Source: Proteromonas lacertae (lineage: Eukaryota; Sar; Bigyra; Opalinata; Proteromonadidae). From it: a DNA stretch of 64,000 bases. Positions 37,401 through 52,400 of the stretch are shown in pieces. Numbering within the stretch: the stretch's first letter is position 1; each line of letters starts with the position of its first letter. Below the pieces are notes generated by a model. That model did no database searches. It was not told the origin of the DNA and worked only from the letters and a program-made list of their open reading frames with translations. The stretch spans positions 32,954-96,953 of the forward strand of contig NGBS01000026.1 of assembly GCA_002245135.1 (NCBI GenBank), written 5' to 3'. Both the position numbers and the translations under genes were made by a program.

Positions 37401-40400
37401 TTGGGAAGTAGTAATTCTAACTCAGATTCATGTACAAGCGAAGGATATGTTCCTATATTAGTTTATGGAATAAAATATACAGAATTATTAGATGGAAATA
37501 TAACATCATCAAACTTAAAACAAGCTATTGAATCATTACCAAGTAGTGGTGTAGTTGATGTAGAAAGATTTGGTCCAATATTAACTGGTAGTTATGTGTG
37601 GTATATTACATTCAAATCGTATGTTGGAAGAATTCCATCTGATTATTTACATGTTAAATGTGAGAATGTTGAGAATTATTATTATAAGACTGAAGTGGTT
37701 GAATATGGTTCTTTATTGAATAGTGAAGATTTAGTATTTAGTTCAAAGATATCTGGTTCAATTAATGAAAATAGATTACCAGAAATACAGAAAATATCAA
37801 TTACTACTACAGATAAAACAGCATTGAAAGGTAAATTCGATATAAATTATGATGGTGAAAGTATTAAGAAAGTTGATGTTAGATCAACTGAAGAAGATAT
37901 AAAATCATTATTAGAAAGAACAATAAATATTGGAAGAGTATCAATATCTAGAAATGTAGTTAACAATAACAATATTACATTTGGATATGAATGGTTAGTA
38001 ACATTTGAAAGTAAAATGGGAGATTTAGAGTTGATGGAAATAGATAATTGTCCAGAAGGTCTTACATGTGAAGTTAGTGAAGAACAAAGAGGAAGATATC
38101 CATTGACATCTTATATTATATCACCATTAACAGCAGGTAAAACATATTATGCAAGAGTAAGAGGAATGAATAAAAAGGGAATGGGTGAATCAACAATGAT
38201 TCATCAGAATATTGGATTAGGTTTATTGCCAATACAATTTACAGTTTCAGGTAAACCAGAGTTGTCAACTGAAATAACAGTTAATCCATATAGTCCAAGT
38301 CAATTAGAAGTAAACTTCGATTCAGAGAGTAATGGTGTAATAATAGATGAGTATATTATTGAATGGTATCAGAAGAATGAAACTACCAATCCAGCAAGTA
38401 TAGAATTAACAATAACAGGATATAAAGAATTTCCAAGAGGTTATTTTGTTGTGATTTACAAAGAAGAAAAATCAAAAAGAATAGAAGTATCTTCAACTAT
38501 AGCTAATTTGATGAATTCATTAAATTCAATTTCAACAATGTCATTTGTTAATGTAAGTGAAAGAAATGTTATTAATACAACAGCTACAAAAGGTTATTCT
38601 TGGACAATTGTGTTTGAAATAGATAGTACAAGGAATGAGAATATAAAAGATGATTTTACAGTTGATATACAGGATATTACCTACCCATCAAATGTTTCAT
38701 TTGATATTTCATTTACACCAGCCAGTGGTTATAATAATTACAATAAGAGAGTATTATCAACAAATTCAAAAGATTGTAATGGTTATTTAGATGGTGAAAG
38801 ATTAGAGAATGGATGTAGTAGTGGATATCATACAATTCAAACAATAATGATAGAATCTTATAATGAAGAACCTACAGGAACATTCAGTTTATTCTACAAT
38901 GGAAAAGAAACAAGAGAAATTAAAGCTGATGTAGATTCTTATACATTACAGAATATATTACATAATGATTTAGATATCAATGTTATTGTTAATAAATATA
39001 GTGAAATAATAGAGAATGATAAAGAAAAAATAGATGATTATAAAATACATAAAATTTACACATGGGATATTACATTTACTGGTTATTCAAGTGAAGATTT
39101 AATGATTGCTAAATCTAATCATTTATCATGTGCAGTGAAAGTATATTCAACAATGTATTTGACATTATCATCAGAATCAGAATCACAAGTGAATGGAACA
39201 TATCAACTACAAATTGGTAATAAAGAAATAACAAAATTAATTCCTGTAAGTGTTGAGGATTTAGGAGAATATGATAATGATGAAATGATTAGTGGATTTG
39301 ATAATAATAAAGAAGTAACTGAATCTGATTTGATTGAATATGCATTACAGGAACTTCCATCAGTAGGTAAAGTATATGTATCAGAATCTGAATTATATAT
39401 TGATTTACCAGGAAAAGTTAAATTAGTGAAACAAGAAGATAATGAAGATGCAATAATATTAAAACATTCATCAAATTGGGATAGTTTTATTGATGTAACA
39501 AAGAAAGAGAATATTTTGAAGATAAGAGATTTACTGTTTATTGTAATTAGTAAATATACAAATAATAATGATTATTTGATTAAACTCTTTAATTCAAATG
39601 AAACTGTTGAAGAAGAATTATATTCAAATTACTATACAGCATCAATGAAAGATATAAATGGAAAGAGATATAGATTATTATTCTTAGATTATAGTTTTGA
39701 TTTAAGATCATTATCTGTTATTGGTGATAAATTAAGTGGATTAGGTGTTAGATCATATGTAACATATGGTATTGGAGTTAAACCAAATTATTTCATTATT
39801 GGAAGTCCAATTATTACTAAGTCAATTACATTATTGAAATCTGAATATAAAGCAATTAAAGTAAATAATAATGATGAATGTATATCAGATATTAATTTAG
39901 AATATATACAAAATGAATTATCTAGTGTTTATATTCAAGATATTTCAAGTGAAACAAGTTATCAATATTATTTCAAATTTACAGAAAACAATTATAAAGA
40001 AGAAATTACAATCAAAGCATTTACAAAATCAGATTGTAGTGATAGTGGAGTAGATGTTTCATTTGCAGTTCAACAAGATGAATATCCATTAGCAATCTAT
40101 GATTATAGATATATAGCTTTAAAACCATATGAATCTTATTATGTATCAGTTATTGCAAAGAATAGTGCTGGAAGTGGTAATGCATCAGTAGTAAAAGTTG
40201 GACCATTTGATGGATTTAGTTATATTCCTTCATCACCACTTTCATTAACAGTTGGTAGAGATTATACAAATGAATCGATGAGTATTGAGTTTAATGAACC
40301 ATATAAGACAGGTAGTTCAAATATACAAATGTATCATATTGAAGTTGATACTGATCCATCATTTGATACAAGAAATACAAAATTTATAGAATATTCTCAA

Positions 40401-43400
40401 TTACCTGATATTCAAACAATAACTATCTCTAGAAGTAAAACAAGTAAATATTCTGATGGTAATGTAAGTATTACATTATCATGGGGAGGTTTAGAATCAA
40501 AGGAAATTATGTTATTGAAAGATTCAATAGAAGATTCAATTGTAGAAATAACAAAAGCAATTCGTTATATAACAAGATTATCATCAGATGTTGAAAATTC
40601 TGTGATTGTTAGTTTAATGAAATATGGTAGTGATTATATTTATACAGTTACATTCAATGGATTATGTGGAAATGTCGGATTAATAAATGCAAAAGTAGAA
40701 CCAAATGATAGAATATCAGTTGTAGTTGAAAAAGTACAAGTTGGTGTATGTAATGTTGAACCTGGTTCTTATTCTAAAGAAAAACAAGCAATAAGAATAT
40801 CAAATGGAAATGGTAATTTCAGTATTGTATTTGAAGGATATAAGACAGATGCAATTATAATAAATGAAGGTGATCCAAAGAAAAATAGTGTAAGAATCAG
40901 AAATGAATTAATGAAATTACCATCAATTGGAAATGTCCATATTAATGTTGTAGAAGATAGTATTTATGAAGTTGAGTTTGCCCATTTAAATACTGAATTT
41001 ATCGAAGGTGTTGGTTCATTAACTCCAATGATAATTGAAATAGATCCAGAATCTTCATTAAATGTTGAAGTATATGAAATGATAAAAGGAACACTTCCAG
41101 TTGCATACATTATAAGTGACTTAAAACCATTTACAAATTATCACTTTAGAGTTCAAGCATTTGGTAGTAATAGTGGTTATGGATTATATTCAGATTATAT
41201 AACAAAATCATTTGATGTTATTCCACCAAGTCCTGAACATATTTACTTAAATATCTCATCCAATACATCATTATCAGTAACAATAATACCAAATAATAAT
41301 GAGAATATTCCTGTTGATTATTTTAAAGTATATTACTATAAAAATGAAGGTGTCTATTCAGTTCAAAGAGTGACAGTAACTGCTGCTGATGTTCAAATAT
41401 GTGATAATAATAACAATGGAGATGAAAGTAATACTGAAGATGAAGTGACATTACATGAAATGGAGGTTAAAAATTGTCATAAATATGTAGATCAACAACA
41501 AATATTAATTTCAAGTGATAGTGATGCAATTCCTGGTAGATTTAAGTTACATTTCAAAGAAGAAACTACCAATTACATTTCAGTATATGATGATATAGAA
41601 GTATTAGGAAAAGAGTTGAAACAACAATTGGAGTATTTACCATCAATTGATGAAGTTTCAGTAATATGTGAAAAACTAACAGATGGTGAGAATTTGAAAT
41701 TGTCATGTTCAATATTATTCAAAAGTTTAGTTGGTGAACAACCATTATTAATAGCTGATCCAGAACCAGGATTTAGTGGATCAATAATTATATCACATAT
41801 AAGAAAAGGAATTGATATGTTGAATGGAGAATTTAGTTTATGTTATGAAGATAAAGACACTAAATTGACTTGTACAAGAATGATGAGTTATAATGTTAAA
41901 GAGAATGAATTGAGAGAAGAATTAGAATTAATTCCAAATCTTGGAAATATTAAAGTAACAAAAGAAAAGAATATCAATGGTTTTGATTATTATATTACAT
42001 TTATTGATTCAATTGGTGAAAATTTAAGTCCAAAATTGTCTATAAAGAGCTATCAATTAACTGGAACTGCTGCTTTAGCATATGTAGAAGAAATACATAA
42101 ATTAGATTTCCTAATTGTTGAATCTGAACCAATCACTGATGTTTCTAACCCATATATTATTACAAATCTTGAGACATCAAAACCATATACAGTTTACGTT
42201 AGATCATTCAATAGTGTAGGATATGGATTATCAAAATATGCAGAACCAAAATCAGAAATACCTCGTTCAACACCATCACAACCAACTGGTTTCAAAGTCA
42301 TTCCATTAAGTCCAACAGATATTAAAGTATTATTTACACCACCAGAAACTAATGGAGGAGCTGAAATTGTGTATTATAGAGTTGAATGGAGTAACAGACC
42401 ATTTACATATCGATTATTACAAGATGAAGGTAGTAAATATGTAGAGATAGAAAATAATGTGAATAATACAATTGATGATATATTCCATGTTAATATTAAA
42501 GTTGAAGAAAATTCAAATACATATATAAGAATAGCTGCCTATAATAATCTTGGTGTTGGTACTTATACTAATTCAATAGAAACTAAAGGAGAATTGAAAA
42601 CTCCAGCTGCACCAATCAATGTAAATGCAACAGTATATTCAATAGCACAAATATTGATTTCATGGGAAGAATCAACAATAGAAAATACTTTAGAATATGG
42701 AGGAAATGGTGGTTCTCCAATAGTAGACTATACAATAGAGTATGATATAAATTCAGGATTTTCAACTGGAAAAATAATTACTGTTGATTATACTCATAAT
42801 TCAGTTGTATTAGGTGAAAGAAATATAATGACTGGTGTAGAAAAAGCAGTAGTTAAAGAAGGTGAAACATTATATGTTAGAATAAAAGCAAGAAATGAAA
42901 TAGGTATAAGTTCTCCATCAGATACAATTGTAATAAGAAATATATCCAATCAGAATCCATCATCGTTGAATATTACTATAATTAAAAGAACAAAGAATTC
43001 ATTGACAGTTGGTTGGGAATTACCTGTATCAGATGGTGGAAATCAAATATCACAATTTATTATACAACATTCGTTATATCCAGACTTTAAAGAAACAGAA
43101 ACTAAGACTAATTATGCCAAAGTTGTATATGAACAACAGTCAGTAATAGTTGCACAGAATTTAAGTTATGAAGAACAATTCTTTAATATACAAGTTCCAG
43201 TAACAAATCAAATTATAAAGATAAAATCACTAATGAAAGATGAAAAACCAATAGATCCATCATTTAATATTACTTTAAATGCAGATGAATTCGATTCAAC
43301 AAAAGTACAAATAAGAATTGGTGGTGATAAAGATGAAGAAGTGAATGATCATGAAATTCAAACTATTAGATTTATGTCAGATAATATTCCAACTGAACAT

Positions 43401-46400
43401 GAAATAATAATTAATACAGAATATCTTCCAGAAATACACAACATAACAATAGATATTCCCTTAGATCATAATAATAGTCAATCTGTGTATGAATTCGATA
43501 TGAGTAAATGTAAACCAAAAGATAAAACAATATTGATAATGACAGAATATGAAATAACATTTGCTGATGGTATTCATAAGTATCATTCAGATGGTTCATT
43601 TGTTGTGTTTGATAAAGTTGATTCTGTATTGGTTACAAAAGCATTTAATGGATTATATACATCAGCTAATATTAAACCATTTGAATGTAAAGAAAAAGAC
43701 AATAATAAATATGTGTATGAATGTAAATTAGATGTGAAATATGGAAGTCCAATAATTGAAACACAAACTAGTTGTGGTATAGTTAAAGCAATATCTAATG
43801 GTTATATAATTCCGAATGATGAAACTATTAGATTAGTATATAAATCAGATGATTTTGTTGGTAAAGTTATTCCAAATGAAGATATTGTAGTTGAATATAA
43901 ATATAATATATCATTAGATGATTTGACTGTGTTATTCTCTCAAGTATTTAATAGTGATTTAATTGAAATTAATGTTTATGATTTTGGTAATAGAAATGCT
44001 AAACAATATGTAATTACATATAATGGATATGAAGGAAATATTCCATTACCATCTGTAGATAGAGAAATTACAAAACAATGTGAGGTGAAATTAACAACAA
44101 TACAAGAAGGTGTATTTTTAAATACAACAATGTTGTTTATACAGTATTCAGAAGATAGAATAGTGAATATCTCAATTCCAAATTATCAAGTGAGAAAAAC
44201 ATGGAATGTAGGTTTAAATATAAGTAATTGGGAAGAAGAAATATGTGAAAAAGATGGAAGAGAGAATAATGATTATTATTGCTTACCATCATTTAGATTT
44301 GAAGATTATAAAGAATCAGAATTCTATTCAGGTGGATTTAAAGTAATTATCACATACAATAATCATCATGGTAAATATCCTAAAATACAGAATACTTCAA
44401 TTAGTGATAGTATTAATATGAATGTAAAAGAGTTGAGTGAATATTATCCAGTAAAGCATAGAGTATATAATGAAGGAAATGAAATAGAAGGTAAGTTTAG
44501 ATTATCATTTGAAAATAAAGAAACTAATGATATAGAGTATAACATAACAAATGTAGAACAATTCCAATTATCCATACAATCAGCTCTTAATAAATTGTTT
44601 AATGATGATGAAAATAATCAAATTACTGTTAAATGTAATGATAAAACGATTGATTCAGCTAATGGAATTACATGTACAATAATATTTGAAGGAGAATTAG
44701 TGAGTGGAGATGTTCCAATGATAATAAGTAATACAAATAATCTGAAAGGATCAAATACACAATTATTGGTGTTAGAAACAGTGAAAGGAGGAAGTTATGT
44801 AGGAGAATATTCATTGAAATATGAAAATAGAATAGTGAAATTCAATGTAGAAGATACAGAAGAAGAAATAAAAGAAAAATTAGGAAGACTGTATAATGTA
44901 AATGGTATTGATAATACATTTTATATAAATATAACAAAAATAAAACCATATGGAATTAATAGAAGAATAATTACTATAGATTTTAACAATAATTATATGC
45001 TAAAAGAAAATGATAATTATTATTACAGATGGAATAAATTAACAAAATATTATTCAAAAACACCATCAGTTTATACTTATCCAGTTTATACATCATCTAA
45101 TAGAAGTAGTATTGTTAGTACAAAATTATTATCAACAGGTAAAAATCATCTAAATGGATTATTCACCATAACATTTAATACAAATGAATGTCAGAGATGT
45201 AGTAGAAAATTAAGTCTTACAACAATTCCATTATCATTTGATTCTAAAGCAGAAGAAGTTAAATATGCACTAGAAAAACTAGAAACAATAGGAGAAGTGA
45301 AAGTTGAGAGACATTTGAATAGTATTTTCACTGGAAGTTATACTTGGAAAATAACAATTATTAGAGATGGATATAAGTCATTATCTACAGGTTATTTAGG
45401 AATTAATTCATTTATTGTTGATTCACATAATTTAGAATCATTAACAAATGTAACAGTTACAAAAGTTGATGAAGGAAATGCAATTTATGGTAATATTCAT
45501 GTAAACATAGGAAATGATAGTAAATGTATATTTGATATTAATAATGATGAAAGTGATTTAGAAAAAGTAGAAGATACAATTTTGAAGAATTGCTAAAGTT
45601 ATTGAAGGAGTTCATGTAGAGAAAGATAATTTGAATGATATATATGGAGAATATGAATGGTATATAACATTTACTAAGAGAAATGACATGATTCCAACTG
45701 GTGTTGGTAATTTTGATCAGTTAAGTTGTAGTTATGATAGTAGTAATAATGATGATTTAGTGAAGTTATCAGAAAGTGATTTTATTTGTAATATAAATAC
45801 AATTGTAAAAGGATCAAAACCATTAGAAGGAGATATTCATTTGAAGATTAATACTGAAAATGAATCAAATGATGAGAATTTAAAAATTGCTTTATTGAAG
45901 AGCAAACCAGAGGAAATAGAAGAAAAAATAATAAAGAGATTTGAAAATTCATCCTATTCATTAGCTGTAATAGTCACAAAGATTGGAAATGGATGGGATA
46001 ATTTACCAGTAAAAGAAGGTAAAGGAGGATATAGAATATTCATTAGATTATTAAGACAACCAGGTGTAAGTCCATCTAATTATGCTTATCCATATGGTAG
46101 TTGTAGTAAAGATCCTAAATTGGTATTAACAACTGATAAAAAGGAAATTTCAATCTATCAATATCGTCAATCAGTGTGTAGTAAAGAATTCAATTCAAAA
46201 TGTGAATTAAGAACATCTTATAATAATCATGAATCAACAATTCCAACATATTACTTATATGATAATTCTCAATATATTATTGATAGTATAGACAGTTTAG
46301 ATACAATAGGAAAAGTAGAAATAAGAAATCCAAGTAGTGCTTTTACAAAGGAAGTTAAAGAATGTTTATATAACAATGGAAAGAGATTCAAACATTGGAT

Positions 46401-49400
46401 ATTTAACAACTGATTCATTACCAATAACAGATTATATTTCACAGTCAATGGTAGGAAGTAAAGTAAGAATAGGTGGTGGTAGTAATGAAGGAGAAAATGT
46501 AAAGACAATTGATGAAAATGGTAATATATTAATTAGTAAAAATTCACAATGTAATGGATATGATAATAAAGTGACAATTGATCCAAATTATCGTAAATTT
46601 ATATCCAAAGAGAGTGAAGTATTAATTCATGGTTCAATATTCAAAGTCATAAATGATTATACACCCTATTTAGTATTGAATATAAGCAAAGTCAATGTTA
46701 TTGGTTTTAGATATAAATGGTAATGATACAGGTTGTATTAATAAACCAAATGATCATATTGTTGTTGGAAAAGCAATGATTAATTCATTATTTAATGGAA
46801 AAGATATTCATTTAACTATCAATATAGAATGAAAATGATGTAGAATATACTATATATTTTGTTGATCCATTATTCAGTGTTGATGAATTGAATGATATTA
46901 GTTCCGTTATTAGAAGTATACCAATGTTCAAATGTTGTAGAAGAAATTTCTGATATAGTAATACCAACTGTATTAACATTCAATTTAATATCAATAAATG
47001 AAGATACAATAATTGGTTTTACCTATAATAGTACAGAAACAAACTGTATTGCAATTAAAGATGAAGATAATATGAAAAAAGAATTACTTGACTTGTTAAG
47101 TGTTGAAGAAGAAGATTTAGTAATAGAAATATCAATTACATACGCTTCAATATCAGTATTACAAATAACATTTATATCTCTAAATGAAAATGATGAATTA
47201 TACTTTGAAAAATTAGAACTACATAAATGTATGGATGTTAAGAAATATAATAGAGAATTGGTTTATTTAGAAGCTGAAAATGTTCCAAATAGATTTATGA
47301 TAAAGAAAAATGATGTAGAAAGTAGTTGCATTGAGTCATTTATTACAGCCAAATCAGTATTGAGTTATTATTTCAAGATTCCTGAAAGTAATATATATTA
47401 TAATTACAATTCATTAGGAGAATTGAAAATAGCATTAAAAAGTGAAGATGAAGAATTGAATGATCTATATGTAGTGAGTTGTTATCGTAATAATGAGGAG
47501 GAAGATGTAAATGAGATAAAATTCAATATAACTAAAGATGTTATGTTTAGTATTTATGAATTTAACATTCAATCGATCTCAGATGATATTACAATTGGTT
47601 ATTATCCAAATGTTACAGATAGAATATTACCAGTGACAATAAATGAACAATTAAGTGAGTTGATTGATAGTAATGAATTAGAAAATATATTATATGATGT
47701 ATCTAGTAATGATAAGAGATATTTATTAATTAATAACTTTACATTAGACTCAGAGATAAATATCTTACCATATCCTTATATTGTATCAACAATAATGAAT
47801 AAAGAAAGCCATTCTAAGAATATAAAATTGAAAATAATAGAAGAACAAAAAGATTTGATAAGTTTCGAATATAATAACAAAAATACAGATTGTATATCCT
47901 TAAAAGCTGAAAATAGAAGTCTAATACAAAATAGTTTGAGAAAGCTATTTGATTTACCATCAATAATTGTTTATTATGATAATGGTAATGTGATTTTAGT
48001 TGATGATGAAGTTAATTCTATTAATGTGGAAGATATTGTCATACATTCTTGTGTATACTACAAAACTAATAATGATAATGAAATAACATTTACATTGAAA
48101 GCAAATACAAGTATAAGAAGATTAGGTAGTAATAAATCAACTACTTGTAATGCGACTAAAGATGAAATAGAGAATATATTTGATGATGAAATTCTAAAAG
48201 AAGTTAAAAGGGATAATAATAATATTGTTACTATTATATTCAATGATATACCTGATGATTTATATATAGTCAATGAATATTGTGTTACTCTAAAGAATAA
48301 AGAATTGACAGAATTAGATTATTATGATGAGAATAGAAATAATGTTGAATTGAATGATATTTGTCCATTAGATACATTAAAATTAGTAATAACATCAGAT
48401 AAAAATATCACATCATTCAATATTGATGGAAAGTGTATTAATATGAATGAAATTGAAACTGAACCAATAATAACTAATAATAAACTAATAGAAGCATTAA
48501 AACAGAAAATCAGTATTGTGAAAATAAGTAATAGTGAAATTCGTATTTATTATGTTGATAGTGATTGTTATGGAAAAGAAAAAGATGTTTGTAATGTTAC
48601 TCATAATATTACTGGTTATAGTAGAGAAGATTGTAATAATAATATAGATAAAATAACTCAATCTTGGAGTGGTGATTATAAGACAAAGAATATAATATCA
48701 TCATCATCTTGTCCATTAACTTCCACAACATTTGATATGTACAAAATAACTCCAACTTTTACAATTGAAAGTATTGATAAATCTGATAGAAGAATTACAT
48801 TTAAAGAAAAGTTTTTAAGTGCAAATATATATTATCATTTGCCAATCTATATAGAAACAGGTTATAGTTATCCAGTTCAATACTTAACCAATTTAGGAGA
48901 TATAGAGAATATTGTGGCAAAATTAACTTGTAATAGTAATAATGATGTGTATTATCCAACAGTGACTGAATTAGTAAAAGGAAATTTACCAACAAATTAT
49001 ACAATAACTAACTTATTAACAGGTTATGAATATTATGTAAGAGTAGCAGTTGGTACAATGAATGAAGATGGTATTATTAAGGTAAGTGAATATCAGAAGA
49101 ATCCATTAGTTGATATACCAATGGGAGTTCCAGAACCACCAATTGAAGTAAAAGCTGAACCATCGAAATATGTGAATGAAATTCAGACAATAACAACAGC
49201 CTCAAAACATATACTAGATATTCAAAGATTGATAGTAAAAGCTCCAATCTACAATGAAATATATGCAATTCATACATATGCTGATTATGGTAGTGAATGT
49301 GATGGATTTAATGTAGAAATAGAATATATGTCATTAAATGAAACAGAAGTTAAATTATCAACTAAATATTCATTTATCAAATTAGATTTATATGGATTAG

Positions 49401-52400
49401 AAGAAAATACTTTACCGAAAGGATGTATAAATATTGATAATGAATGTGTTGATATAAATGATCCAGAAGCATTAATAGATAGTATGAATGATACAGACAT
49501 TATTATAATAAGATTAAATTATACAAATCATGTTATATTAGTGTTTACATATGAATTAAGTGAGTTATTACCAAAAATTACACTCAATCCATCAAAAATA
49601 GAATATAATATCAATAAGTCAATAATTGTAAATTATACATCAACAGTAGGATATTTAGAATCAAATATATCAAGTATGGAATTACAGAGAATAATTAGAA
49701 TGTATCCATCCTTAGAGAATGTGAATGTGACTAGAAGTGGAACTGATTTACAAGGAGGTTATTATTGGACAATTACTTATGATAAAAATAGTGAAGATAC
49801 TCAACCATTTACATGTTCTGCAAATAGCATTAATAATAAGAAGAATGATAAATATTGTGAAGTATTGAAAGTAGCTGATAAGAATACAATATCTGGTACT
49901 TTAGATTTATCAATGAATGGATTATCATGTAATAAACCATTGAATTATCCACCAAGTGTAGAAGAATTACAATCTTGTTGGGATAATTACAATATTGATG
50001 TTGAAGTAGTAATTGGTCCAGATTCAGTAAAGAGTTATGTTTGGGATATTACATTCACAAACTTGTTTGGTAATTTACCATTAATAAAATTAGATAATCA
50101 ATTAATAGGAAAAGAAGTTGAATGTTATGTAGAGAAAGTACAGAATGGTAATAAGATTGGAGGAACATTTGCATTATCATTAGAAGGTGAAACAACATTA
50201 CCAATACCATATGATGCTACAGCCAATGAAATGAAAGCAATTTTAGAACAGCTAAATAATATAGAGAAAATAGAAGTATCTCAAACCACAAAACCAGATG
50301 ATGAAGGTGGCAGAACATGGGAAATTACATTTACAGATCCAAAACAATCGCCAAAAGATGTTGAGTTATTAGTTGCTGATATTACAAAATTAGAAGGAAT
50401 ATATAGTACAGTTTATTGTGAAGAAAAAGTAAAAGGATCTTTACACAGTGGTAAATCATTAGCTGTTAGTTATAAAGCTCCAATGAATGACAATGGTGCA
50501 AGAATTACACAATATAATGTTTATTATGATATAACTGAAGAATATAATACTGATAGATTCAGAATGGATGTATTCACATATTCTCAATATTTGATTCGTA
50601 ATCAGATAATTGAACTTATTCCTGTTAATAATAATAAGAGAAGATTAATTTCAACAGAAACTTCAACTTGTGGTAGTAGTGTAAATGATGTATTTACAAT
50701 TAGATATGGTAATAGATTAAGTAAACCAATGATATTCAATATTGAAGAAGATGAATTAAAACAAGAATTAGAAAGTATTGAAGGAATTAATATTGTGTCA
50801 GTTAAACGTGTTGAATCAAATGAGAAAGTTGAAATATGTAAAGTGAAATATTCAAATGGAAAATTTGAAATTGTTAATAACACTAAGAAGGTTGATTTAT
50901 CTATATATATAGAAGTTTATGTGGATGAAAAATCAGTCTGTGTTGATGATAAGAACGAATTAACTAATTGTCATAATTATTATTTCAAAGACAATAATAA
51001 TGATGAATTATCTGTAAAAGTACCAATTGGATATGAATGGGATATAAAACTAATCAATGTAGATGAATATAAGCCAATATCTATAGCATCAACAACAATT
51101 AATAAAGACATTTGTTCACTAACAGTAAGAGGTCCAAATTGTGATAAATGTATTTATATTAATGATATAGAAATGGGATTACCATATTATGTAAAAATGA
51201 CATCAGTCAATTCAGAAGGTGAAAGTACATCATTTACAACATCAATAGATGGATTTTATCCAGTCAAACCTCATCAATTACCAGATGCACCTAATAATGT
51301 TGTTGTGAAAGTTGTTAGTAATAGTGAATTAGAAGTGTATTGGGATCCGCCAGCTTGTAATGGAGGTGAAGAAATTATTGAATATTGGGTAGAAGTATCA
51401 ACAAGTGCTGATTTCTCTAGTATAGAAAGATTTAGGGTTGAATCTAAAGGAAATGTATTACATAGTCATTTATTAACTAATTTACAAAGTAATGTTGTTT
51501 ATTATGTTAGAGTTGCTGCTAATAATGGTGTAGAAGCTGATATAATTGATGAAGAAACTCATGAAACTAATATAAATTGGTCATATGCTGATCCAGTTGC
51601 ACCTGATATTGTGTTACCATCAGCACCTCAATATGTGAATATTACATTATTAGATTCTTCATCATTGAGAGTAATAATTGGTGGATCTTTAAGATATGGA
51701 GGTGCAAAATTGAATTCATTCTTAATCTATGTATCAGATTCACCACAGTATGATTCATTAGTTTATAATAAGACATTTAAAACTAGTAAGAAGTTTATAA
51801 ACAGTAATAATGGTGTTGAACAGTATTATTATGATGTTACAGATTTGAAACTTGGTGAAAGATATTATGTTAAAGTTAGTACATTAACAGACGATAAATT
51901 ATACAGTCAATTCACTGATTCTACTCCATTATCATTAGTAATAAGTGAAATTCCTTTACCACCAACAATTATAGATGTTAGAACAGCAGCTAAAGTGAAA
52001 GAAATTCCAATTACAGATATTGAAATTAAATGGATTCCTCCAAGTAATATTATACCAGAAGCACCATTAGAAGGATATAGTGTTTATTATTGGAGTAAAG
52101 ATGAAAATATTATTCCAAGTGTTCATACTCTTACATTCACTAATCTTGGTGTTACAAATGGATTAACTACTTTTATCTTAGTTTACTATAAATCAGGTAG
52201 TGTAAAAGATAATATTCCAGTTCAAATAGATGTTAATAAAGACTCTGATTATACAATGAGATACAAAATACTATCAGCAGTTGATTTTATTCAGGATATA
52301 AGTGTAATAAAGAAGATAGAAAATTCAACCACAACTATTGTTAGATTAGAATATATATCTGATTATATAGTAAGAGATATTACCTGGATTACTCCTCAAT

